Source: M3007 sp033762055
GTDB lineage: Bacteria > Bacteroidota > Bacteroidia > Chitinophagales > Saprospiraceae
Direction of reading: 5' to 3'
Assembly: GCA_033762055.1 (NCBI GenBank)
Contig: JANRLZ010000338.1
Coordinates: forward strand, 1 to 5,620
Length of the DNA stretch: 5,620 nt
Below are positions 1-5,560 of this stretch, in pieces. How positions within the stretch are numbered: the first letter of the stretch is position 1; each line of letters begins with the position of its first letter. The notes beneath the pieces are model-generated. The model saw nothing but the letters and a program-made list of their open reading frames with translations. It was not told the DNA's origin and did not search any database. The position numbers were made by a program, and so were the translations under genes.

Positions 1-117
1 TTGCCTGTGGAACAGTGGCATTCATCTGTTTTGTAAGCGCATCGCACACGAGTTGGAACCGTTTTTCCAAGCGCCTATCCCCAAATATGGATTGAGTGTA
101 TTTCCGTTTTTTTTCAT
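1..117 (-). CDS. N-terminal part of an IS4-family (Tn5-like) transposase, cut by the window edge and out of frame with its ATG
   Basis: The minus strand from about 133 down to 2 reads as an open frame containing FGDRRLEKRF followed, about 14 residues later, by NATVPQA. This matches the N-terminal DNA-binding region of Tn5-like IS4-family transposases, whose usual pattern is GD-K/R-R-x-x-R-L/F ... S/T-I/V-P-x-A. The family cuts and pastes DNA with a DDE nuclease domain; that domain would lie beyond position 1. The matching frame is closed upstream by TAA at 134-136 and has no ATG, GTG or TTG before the motif. An ATG at 115-117 followed by eight A (107-114) is in the wrong frame: one extra A, or a -1 slip on A AAA AAC, would give M-K-K-K/N-R-K-Y leading into the motif. 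The copy may be a decayed pseudogene, carry a sequencing error, or use slippage. No terminal inverted repeat can be defined because the other end is outside. The family call is fairly sure; the start is not. Confidence 0.62.
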
Positions 118-185
118 CGATACAAGATTTTGCTTACTTAAAAATCTTTCAAAGAACTTGGTTGCTGGTTTTGTGGGTAATCATT

Positions 186-285
186 AGGGTTTATGGGGTT
201 TATTTGGTTGAGGGGTTTATATGGTCTTGCTACTATACCTATAACTTCCCTAAACCCCATAAACCTCCCTAAACCTCCATAAACT
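186..285. repeat. GGTTTA-rich inverted and direct repeats in the intergenic region
   Basis: Positions 188-202 (GGTTTATGGGGTTTA) and 251-265 are perfect 15-bp inverted copies separated by 48 bp. The left arm is followed by a further AGGGGTTTA at 211-219. On the right, two imperfect tandem copies of about 19 bp (CCCTAAACC-C-CATAAAC and CCCTAAACC-T-CCATAAAC types) fill roughly 248-285. The plus strand at 187-224 has several G runs (3, 4, 2, 4 and 2 G), so a two-tetrad G-quadruplex is conceivable. The element ends 26 bp before the glycosyltransferase ATG and could form a hairpin in its leader if transcription starts further upstream. I know of no named family for it and assign no function. The rest of 118-310 shows no gene and no convincing promoter. 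Confidence 0.6.
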
Positions 286-310
286 GTGCGCCGTTTCCGA
301 ACTTTGCGCC

Positions 311-1624
311 ATGTATCGCCGATACCTGTTGCCGTCCGTCGGTCTTGCTTTTGCGGGGCTGACGATTTTTTTGGGATATTTTGTCGAACGAAGTGACTTT
401 CAGGCTTTTATCCTGGCTTATGCTGCGTTTTTTGGGCTTTATGCCTGGCTGGTATTCTCTAATACCCCATACCTGTCCCGTGAAACACAACCTTTTTTTC
501 TGCCCTTAGGCTTGCTATTGCGCGCACTCCTGCTGTTTAGTATGCCCGCACTCTCCGATGACTATGCCCGATTTCTATGGGATGGCCATTTGACGGTCAA
601 CGGTTATCATCCCTTTGCGCACCCGCCTGATTATTTTATGGTGCGCCGTCTACTGCCCGCTGGTATTGCGAATGACTTGTTCCTGCAACTCAATTCACCG
701 GCCTATTTCAGTGTATATCCGCCAGTCTGTCAGGCAATATTTGCCATTGCCGCCTGGTGTGTGCCAAAAAGCATCTGGGGTGGGGTAGTGGTGATCAAAC
801 TGTTTCTGCTGGCTTTCGAACTGGGTACGATTCGGCTATTGCAGCGCCATGTTGGGTATGCTGCCGCGTTTTGTTATGCCCTAAATCCGCTCGTCATCCT
901 GGAAATAAGCGGCAATTGTCACTTCGAGGGCGCCATGATTTTCTTTTTATTGGCGGGACTGATTGCCTTGCAGCAAAACCGCTTGTGGCCGGCAAGTGGC
1001 GCCTGGGCCCTGGCGATAGCCAGTAAAATGCTGCCTTTGTTGTTTTTACCCCTTGTTTGGCGGTATTTAGGTGGGAAAAAAGGCATTTTCTTCTTGTTGC
1101 AACTGGCACTGTTTTGCCTGCTTTTGTTTGCGCCCATCCTTTGGGCATTGCCTAATATCCTGGAAAGCCTGGATCTATATTTCCGGCAATTTCAATTCAA
1201 TGCAAGCATCTATTACCTCGTTCGGGAAGTGGGTTATGCAAAAATTGGCTGGGATATCGGAGAGTTCTCAGGGCCGATATTGGGGGCGGTGACCCTGCTC
1301 GGCATTTGTGTACTTTCGATTCGTGTGACGCGGCAGCAAAATGCAGGATTGTGGTCGAATATGCTTTTTGCCCTTTTTTTATACCTCTCCTGCGCGGCCA
1401 CCGTTCAACCCTGGTATGGCGCTGTGCCGCTGGCACTTTCACTGCTCACCCGTTGGCGTTTCCCAATTGTCTGGTCAGGATTGATTGTTCTGTCGTACAG
1501 CCACTACGAAAATGGCGGGTTTCAGGAAAATTACACCTTAATAGCCCTTGAATACCTTGTTCTATGGGTATTTTTGGGGTGGGAATGGTGGAATATGCGC
1601 AACAAGGTTCAGTCCTGCCCGTAG
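311..1624 (+). CDS. Multi-pass GT-C-type glycosyltransferase (DUF2029/GT87-like, mannosyltransferase-like)
   Basis: A 437-residue, strongly hydrophobic protein with about ten or more predicted membrane segments, the usual build of GT-C enzymes that move a sugar from a polyprenyl-phosphate donor to an acceptor on the outer face of the inner membrane. The first large loop after the early helices carries SDDYARFLWDG (82-92) and then NGYHPF (97-102), the acidic-pair loop typical of this class; D83 and D84 are the candidate catalytic or metal-binding residues. Other family-like landmarks are YPPVCQ (136-141), LNPLVILEISGNCHFEG (191-207), KMLPLL (239-244) and QPWYG (366-370). The start is the only ATG before residue 78 and lacks a Shine-Dalgarno sequence. 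Upstream in-frame codons run back to a stop at 260-262 with no alternative ATG, GTG or TTG. The 3' end overlaps the convergent hemH by 16 bp. Donor and acceptor cannot be told from sequence; related proteins are often labelled mannosyltransferase. The fold class is likely, the exact family less so. Confidence 0.8.
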   Translation: MYRRYLLPSVGLAFAGLTIFLGYFVERSDFQAFILAYAAFFGLYAWLVFSNTPYLSRETQPFFLPLGLLLRALLLFSMPALSDDYARFLWDGHLTVNGYHPFAHPPDYFMVRRLLPAGIANDLFLQLNSPAYFSVYPPVCQAIFAIAAWCVPKSIWGGVVVIKLFLLAFELGTIRLLQRHVGYAAAFCYALNPLVILEISGNCHFEGAMIFFLLAGLIALQQNRLWPASGAWALAIASKMLPLLFLPLVWRYLGGKKGIFFLLQLALFCLLLFAPILWALPNILESLDLYFRQFQFNASIYYLVREVGYAKIGWDIGEFSGPILGAVTLLGICVLSIRVTRQQNAGLWSNMLFALFLYLSCAATVQPWYGAVPLALSLLTRWRFPIVWSGLIVLSYSHYENGGFQENYTLIALEYLVLWVFLGWEWWNMRNKVQSCP

Positions 1625-2625
1625 TCGCGCAAACGCGCAGCCAGCGCATCAGCCCAGGCGGGTGAATCGTTGAGGCTTTCGACCAGGTCGAGGCGTTCAC
1701 CTCCCCACTTGATAAAGTCCTCGCGGTATTCTTCTCCAATTTCAATGGTAGTTTCCAGACAGTCGGCAGTGAATGCGGGACAAAAAACCAGCAAACGTTT
1801 GGCGCCTTTTTGGGCCAGTTGTTCAATCACCTGCACGGTGTAGGGTTGCGTCCAGGGGTCGCGCCCCAGGCGACTTTGGAAACATACGGTGTATTGATCC
1901 GGCTTGATTTGTAATTGTTCAGCGATGGCCTGTGTGGTGGCATAACACTGCGCCGAATAACAAAATTGATTGACCGGCCCCAGGTTTTTGCAACAATCGG
2001 GGCTTTGCAGGCAGTGTTGAAAGGCGTCAGCCTTGCGTAATTGTCGCTGGGGCAGTCCATGGTAACTGAACAAAAAATGGTCGTATTGCGACAGGTCAAA
2101 ACGACGGGCGTTTTGTGCAAATAATTCGATCATGGGCTGCCAGGTGGGATAGGAGTTGACAAATTCCATCTCCGGTATGATTGGCTGGCTGCCTGCCACC
2201 CGCATGACTTCTTCGTGGACCGACCCGACCGTGGCGCCGGCATATTGGGGAAACAGGGTAAAAACCTTGATTTTTTTTACTTTGGCGGCCATCAACCGGG
2301 CAATAGCCGATGCGATTGAAGGGTTTTGGTAGCGCATTCCCAATTCGACCCGGTATTGCTCGCCGAGGCGTTGTTGTATTTGCTCTACCAATCGTTCGCC
2401 ATAAAATTTGAGCGGAGAACCGTTTTCTGTCCACAGTTCCTGATAGGCTTTTGCCGATTTACCTGATCGGAATGGGGCGATGATGCCCCGAACGAGCAGG
2501 TTGCGCGCTACGGGGTGAATATCAATCACTCGCGGATCGAGCAAAAATTCCTTTAGATAACGATACACCGCCGGGCGCGTGGGAGCATCGGGCGTGCCAA
2601 GATTGACGATCAGAATACCGGTCAT
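1609..2625 (-). CDS. hemH: Ferrochelatase (protoheme ferro-lyase), with internal cysteine cluster
   Basis: HemH inserts ferrous iron into a porphyrin (protoporphyrin IX, or coproporphyrin III in the coproporphyrin-dependent route) late in heme synthesis. The 338-residue length fits the family. Seen in order: NLGTPDAP near the N-terminus (8-15), GSPL (69-72), FPQYAGATVGS (125-135), SYHGLPQR (187-194) with the conserved catalytic His189, CFQSRLGRDPW (248-258), and PAFTADCLETTIE (283-295). In the last block F285, D288, E291 and E295 keep the spacing of human F337, D340, E343 and E347. Between His189 and the FQSRLG block is an insert with C205, C211, C212, C222 and C227, which could bind a [2Fe-2S] cluster as in the Myxococcus-type ferrochelatases with four internal cysteine ligands. 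There is no C-terminal extension. The start ATG (2623-2625) fits the family's N-terminus. Upstream by 35 bp on the same strand lies the DUF6580-like gene, probably cotranscribed; the 3' end overlaps the convergent glycosyltransferase gene. Confidence 0.97.
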   Translation of the reverse strand: MTGILIVNLGTPDAPTRPAVYRYLKEFLLDPRVIDIHPVARNLLVRGIIAPFRSGKSAKAYQELWTENGSPLKFYGERLVEQIQQRLGEQYRVELGMRYQNPSIASAIARLMAAKVKKIKVFTLFPQYAGATVGSVHEEVMRVAGSQPIIPEMEFVNSYPTWQPMIELFAQNARRFDLSQYDHFLFSYHGLPQRQLRKADAFQHCLQSPDCCKNLGPVNQFCYSAQCYATTQAIAEQLQIKPDQYTVCFQSRLGRDPWTQPYTVQVIEQLAQKGAKRLLVFCPAFTADCLETTIEIGEEYREDFIKWGGERLDLVESLNDSPAWADALAARLRDYGQD

Positions 2626-2660
2626 AACAATTGAGTGCTGCGCTCAAACACGGGGCTTGC

Positions 2661-3209
2661 CTAATTGTTCTGGCCGACTGTGCGAGGGTGGCGTCTTGTC
2701 ATCCATTCGTAGACTCCGAACATGGCAGCGGAGAAGAAAAGGTCGCCGAGAATGGTGTTGCCCAGAAAAGGCAATCCTGCCGTATAACAAGTCAGCAAGC
2801 CGGCGCCGGTTGGCGGATACATGCTGCTTTCTGCCCAAACGCTAAAATTGGTAACGAGAAAAAAGACCGCCGATGCGCTCAGGCTGGCGCCCAAAACACG
2901 TAATGCAGTCACTTTTTTCGCCAGCCAGCCGCTCCCGACCAGCATGACCAGGGCAAAGGCAGCGTAAATCCACCAGGAGGTAATAAGGGTGAAATTACCG
3001 CCGTACAATTCACGGTAAATCACGTTGTTGATAAAGAGGTCGGACAAAAAAAGCGCGGCAAAGGGGACTGCCAGCATCAGCCACTGGCGGTGGAAATAAG
3101 CAGCGCCAAACAGCGCAATGGCGCCGATTGGTGTAAAATTATGCGGGTGCGGAAGCAGGCGCGTCAGCGCAGCCAAAGCGATCAGCGCAATTGCAAGACG
3201 GAATTTCAT
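2661..3209 (-). CDS. Small integral membrane protein of the DUF6580 type
   Basis: A 182-residue protein with about six hydrophobic segments, near residues 4-19, 26-40, 43-60, 76-94, 104-120 and 147-168. Landmarks that I associate with the DUF6580 family of Bacteroidota are RLLPHPHNFTPIGAIALFG (17-35), LSDLFINN (55-62), FFLVTNFSVW (116-125) and MYPPTGAGLLTCYTAGLPF (130-148). The function is unknown. Its size and helix count recall small substrate-binding membrane subunits such as ECF S components, which is only a resemblance. The frame stays open to 3326, but I chose the ATG at 3207-3209 because MKFRLAIALIALAAL starts the first membrane helix directly, the added 39 residues look unlike the family, and a promoter-like TACCTTCG at 3250-3257 would lie inside the longer version. 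hemH follows 35 bp downstream on the same strand, so a two-gene operon is likely. Confidence 0.82.
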   Translation of the reverse strand: MKFRLAIALIALAALTRLLPHPHNFTPIGAIALFGAAYFHRQWLMLAVPFAALFLSDLFINNVIYRELYGGNFTLITSWWIYAAFALVMLVGSGWLAKKVTALRVLGASLSASAVFFLVTNFSVWAESSMYPPTGAGLLTCYTAGLPFLGNTILGDLFFSAAMFGVYEWMTRRHPRTVGQNN

Positions 3210-3249
3210 ACGTTGGTATATTGCTGTGTTCTTCTCGGGAATTTCGGGG

Positions 3250-3257
3250 CGAAGGTA
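3250..3257 (-). promoter_or_regulatory. Candidate Bacteroidota -7 element for the DUF6580-hemH operon
   Basis: On the minus strand these bases read TACCTTCG, which fits the Bacteroidota -7 pattern TAnnTTTG with one change (C for T). A transcript would start near 3243 and have a leader of roughly 33 nt before the ATG at 3209. I find no TTTG at the expected 19-21 bp upstream, so the call rests on the -7 element and its position alone. Confidence 0.35.
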
Positions 3258-3299
3258 GTACGAACAGCCCTCCTGCCGTGTCGTTTTTCCAAAAATCAA

Positions 3300-3328
3300 T
3301 TTGTCAAAATTGGCTTGACGTATCATTG
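3300..3328 (+). promoter_or_regulatory. Candidate Bacteroidota promoter for the M1 peptidase gene
   Basis: TTTG at 3300-3303 and TATCATTG at 3321-3328 resemble the -33 (TTTG) and -7 (TAnnTTTG) elements of the primary Bacteroidota sigma factor, with one mismatch in the -7 box. The spacer is 17 bp, slightly shorter than the usual 19-21. A start near 3335 would leave a leader of about 57 nt. This is pattern matching in AT-rich DNA and is tentative. Confidence 0.35.
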
Positions 3329-3376
3329 CGCTTCAATTCCGGGTTTTCAAAGCAGGAAAACACGGCTTCTTTATTT

Positions 3377-3391
3377 AACAACAACAACAAT
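3377..3391 (+). promoter_or_regulatory. AAC-repeat translation leader directly before the M1 peptidase ATG
   Basis: Four AAC triplets plus AAT stand immediately before the ATG at 3392, with no Shine-Dalgarno sequence. A-rich unstructured leaders are the normal ribosome entry context in Bacteroidota. The tract also settles the start: in the longer open frame from 3191 it would encode a run of five asparagines just before a clear signal peptide, which argues that the extension is not translated. Confidence 0.5.
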
Positions 3392-5239
3392 ATGCGCATA
3401 CTTTTCTCCCTTTTTCTGATGGCGCTCTCACTTTGCGCCCAGGCACAACGCTGGCAACAACGCGTTGATTATCAGATCAACGCCGACGTTGATGCAGCCA
3501 AACACCAATACCGCGGTGATTTGCGACTGGCTTATACCAATCATAGTCCCGATACGCTCGACAAAGTATTCTGGCACCTGTATTTCAATGCTTTCCAACC
3601 CGGCAGTATGATGGATGTGCGCTCGCGCACCATCGAAGACGCCGATCCGCGGGTAGGTGACCGGATTTCCAAACTAAGCCCCGAGGAACAAGGCTGGATC
3701 AAGGTGAAATCGCTGCGCCACAACGGCAAGGCAGTTAAATTTTTTACCAACGAAACCATTCTCGAAGTTGCGCTCGATCAACCCATAATGCCGGGCGCTA
3801 CCGTAACATTTGACATGGAATGGGATGCCCAAGTGCCGCTTCAGGTGCGCCGGAATGGACGCGACAGCCGCGAAGGCATTGAATTTTCCATGGTGCAGTG
3901 GTATCCCAAACTCTGTGAGTACGACGAACAGGGCTGGCATGCCAATCCGTACGTTGGTCGTGAGTTTTACGGCGTTTGGGGCGATTACGATGTGAAAATT
4001 TCGATAGATAAAAACTATGTGGTGGCTGCCGGCGGTTACCTGCAAAACCCGCAGGAGGTAGGTTATGGCTACGAGGCGCCTGGTTCAACGGTCAACCGGC
4101 CTGCCGGCGATAAACTACTCTGGCATTTCAAAACACCCAACGTTCATGACTTTTGCTGGGCGGCCGATCCGGATTATGCGCACACCAGCATAGTTGCCGA
4201 AGACGGTACCACGATGCGTTTTTTCTGGCAAAAAGGCAAGGGATACGACGATCAATGGGGGAAACTGCCGGGTATAATGAGCCGAGCCCGTACGCACATG
4301 AATGAACGTTACGGCAAATATCCTTACCGCGAATATGCGTTTATCCAGGGCGGCGACGGGGGCATGGAATATCCGCTGGCAACGCTCATCACGGGCAACC
4401 GCAGCCTCAACTCGCTGGTGGGTGTGTCGGTTCACGAACAGTTGCACTCCTGGTACCAAATGGTGTTGGGAACCAACGAAAGCCTGTACGCCTGGATGGA
4501 TGAGGGCTTTACCTCTTATGCCGAAGATGTGGTGATGAACGAACTGGCCCGTGAAGGTTTGTTGCCGGGCAGAACACCCGAAGAGCGCCCTTTTGAAGGC
4601 GCCATTGCCGCTTACACTGCATTGGCCAACAGCGGTAAAGAAGAGCCGTTGACAACCCATGCCGATCATTTTCACACCAATTACGGGTACGGCCTCGCCG
4701 CTTACGTCAAAGGCGGTGTTTTTCTGATTCAAATGGAATACATCATCGGTAAAAAAGCCTTCGACCGTGGGTTGCTGCGCTATTTCCACGACTGGAAATT
4801 CAAGCACCCCAATGCCAACGACGTAATTCGTTGTTTTGAAAAAGAAAGCGGACTGGAACTTGACTGGTTCAAGGAAGACTGGGTAAATACGATCAATACC
4901 ATTGATTATGCCGTAAAATCGGTAGAATCGGAAGGTCGAAAAAATACCAAGGTGGTGATCGAACGACTTGGTCGCATGGCGATGCCGCTGGATATTGTTG
5001 TGACATATACCAACGGAGATCAGGAAATTTTTTACGCCCCGCTGGAAAGTATGCGTGGAGAAAAACCGACGCAGGATAAACGGGAACGCACCGTCCTGCC
5101 CGATCATCGCTGGGTGGATCCGACCTATGAATTTGAAATACCGGAAAAAATGAAGAAAGTCGCCAAAATCGAAATTGACCCCAGCCATCAAATGGCCGAT
5201 ATTGACTGGGAAAACAATGTCTGGGTAAAACCGGATTGA
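3392..5239 (+). CDS. Secreted M1-family (gluzincin) metallopeptidase, aminopeptidase-like
   Basis: A 615-residue zinc peptidase predicted to be exported. Residues 1-18 form a signal peptide (MRILFSLFLMALSLCAQA), with likely cleavage before Q19; C15 lacks a good lipobox. The N-terminal beta-rich part spans about 20-250. The catalytic part holds GGMEYP (323-328), aligned with the substrate-binding GAMEN motif but with Tyr in place of Asn, then HEQLH (348-352) and, after exactly 18 residues, E371 in WMDEGF. This is the complete HEXXH-X18-E zinc site. Y438 in YVKGG matches the catalytic Tyr of M1 enzymes. The C-terminal part (about 525-615) ends in KIEIDPSHQMADIDWENNVW, the closing strand pattern common in Bacteroidota members. 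The ATG at 3392 gives a signal peptide directly; the frame opens further to 3191 but that part overlaps the divergent gene's start and looks non-coding. The gene appears to be a single transcription unit, divergent from DUF6580-hemH. Peptide substrates are unknown. Confidence 0.93.
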   Translation: MRILFSLFLMALSLCAQAQRWQQRVDYQINADVDAAKHQYRGDLRLAYTNHSPDTLDKVFWHLYFNAFQPGSMMDVRSRTIEDADPRVGDRISKLSPEEQGWIKVKSLRHNGKAVKFFTNETILEVALDQPIMPGATVTFDMEWDAQVPLQVRRNGRDSREGIEFSMVQWYPKLCEYDEQGWHANPYVGREFYGVWGDYDVKISIDKNYVVAAGGYLQNPQEVGYGYEAPGSTVNRPAGDKLLWHFKTPNVHDFCWAADPDYAHTSIVAEDGTTMRFFWQKGKGYDDQWGKLPGIMSRARTHMNERYGKYPYREYAFIQGGDGGMEYPLATLITGNRSLNSLVGVSVHEQLHSWYQMVLGTNESLYAWMDEGFTSYAEDVVMNELAREGLLPGRTPEERPFEGAIAAYTALANSGKEEPLTTHADHFHTNYGYGLAAYVKGGVFLIQMEYIIGKKAFDRGLLRYFHDWKFKHPNANDVIRCFEKESGLELDWFKEDWVNTINTIDYAVKSVESEGRKNTKVVIERLGRMAMPLDIVVTYTNGDQEIFYAPLESMRGEKPTQDKRERTVLPDHRWVDPTYEFEIPEKMKKVAKIEIDPSHQMADIDWENNVWVKPD

Positions 5240-5260
5240 GAGGGACGGCCTATGATAGAC

Positions 5261-5320
5261 GGTAGCACGGACTTCAGTCCGTCGGGAGCAGCGGCATTTA
5301 TGCCGATGATGTCGAAAAAA
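5261..5320 (+). repeat. REP-like core, copy 1
   Basis: GTAG (5262-5265) is followed after one base by the palindrome ACGGACTTCAGTCCGT (5267-5282), then GGAG (5285-5288) and, three bases later, CGGCATTTATGCCG (5292-5305). A tail ATGATGTCG and six A close the unit. Each palindrome can form a hairpin of 5-6 bp with a four-base loop. Confidence 0.85.
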
Positions 5321-5370
5321 CGGCCTACGGTAGACGGCGGACGGCCTACGGTAGACGGCGGACGGCCTAC
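5321..5370. repeat. Heptad spacer between cores 1 and 2
   Basis: Seven heptads in the order CGGCCTA, CGGTAGA, CGGCGGA (twice), then CGGCCTA, plus one C that begins the CGGTAGC overlapping the next core. Thus the core itself begins in heptad phase. CTAC-G-GTAG within each 21-bp unit is a small inverted repeat. Confidence 0.8.
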
Positions 5371-5430
5371 GGTAGCACGGACTTCAGTCCGTCGGGAGCA
5401 GCGGCATTTATGCCGATGATGTCGAAAAAA
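5371..5430 (+). repeat. REP-like core, copy 2
   Basis: Identical over all 60 bases to copy 1, exactly 110 bp downstream. GTAG at 5372-5375, first palindrome 5377-5392, GGAG 5395-5398, second palindrome 5402-5415, six-A tail to 5430. Confidence 0.85.
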
Positions 5431-5501
5431 CGGCCTATGGTAGACGGCGGACGGCCTACGGTAGACCGCGGACGGTAGACGGCCTACGGTAGACGGCCTA
5501 C
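5431..5501. repeat. Heptad spacer between cores 2 and 3
   Basis: Ten heptads plus one C. Units 2 and 6 carry single changes (TGGTAGA, CCGCGGA), and the last four run CGGTAGA, CGGCCTA, CGGTAGA, CGGCCTA, so the normal three-heptad order is broken while the 7-bp phase is kept. This suggests that units are gained and lost as heptads. Confidence 0.75.
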
Positions 5502-5560
5502 GGTAGCACGGACTTCAGTCCGTCGGGAGCAGCGGCATTTATGCCGATGATGTCGAAAAA
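5502..5560 (+). repeat. REP-like core, copy 3
   Basis: Same as copies 1 and 2 except that the closing run has five A instead of six. GTAG at 5503-5506, first palindrome 5508-5523, GGAG 5526-5529, second palindrome 5533-5546. It starts 131 bp after copy 2, which is 21 bp (three heptads) more than the first interval. Confidence 0.85.

Noticed and set aside
2..187. Open plus-strand frame of 61 codons at the left edge
   Set aside because: It lies opposite the transposase-like frame, is rich in F and L without any motif, and has no support as the end of a real gene.
299..306. GAACTTTG as a -7 promoter element just before the glycosyltransferase ATG
   Set aside because: It differs from TAnnTTTG at the first base, has no TTTG at the proper distance, and would start transcription at or after the ATG, with no later start codon available.
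3210..3326. N-terminal extension of the DUF6580 frame by 39 codons
   Set aside because: It is polar and unlike the family, contains the likely -7 element, and the ATG at 3209 begins right at the first membrane helix.
3191..3391. N-terminal extension of the peptidase frame by 67 codons
   Set aside because: It overlaps the start of the divergent gene and the promoter candidates, encodes an asparagine run from the AAC leader, and would bury the clear signal peptide that begins at 3392.
4115..5191. Long open frame (358 codons) on the minus strand inside the peptidase gene
   Set aside because: The plus strand here encodes the complete M1 zinc site and the family's C-terminal part. The minus-strand product has no recognisable motif and is explained by codon bias in a GC-balanced gene.
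5267..5320. Rho-independent terminator from the core hairpins
   Set aside because: Stems are only 5-6 bp and neither palindrome is followed by a T run on either strand; the A run is separated from the hairpin by nine bases.
5300..5419. 39-codon frame starting in core 1 and reading RPTVDGG repeats through the heptads
   Set aside because: The frame shifts between copies because the core intervals are not multiples of three, so the corresponding product from core 2 is different and shorter. This is not a conserved repeat protein.
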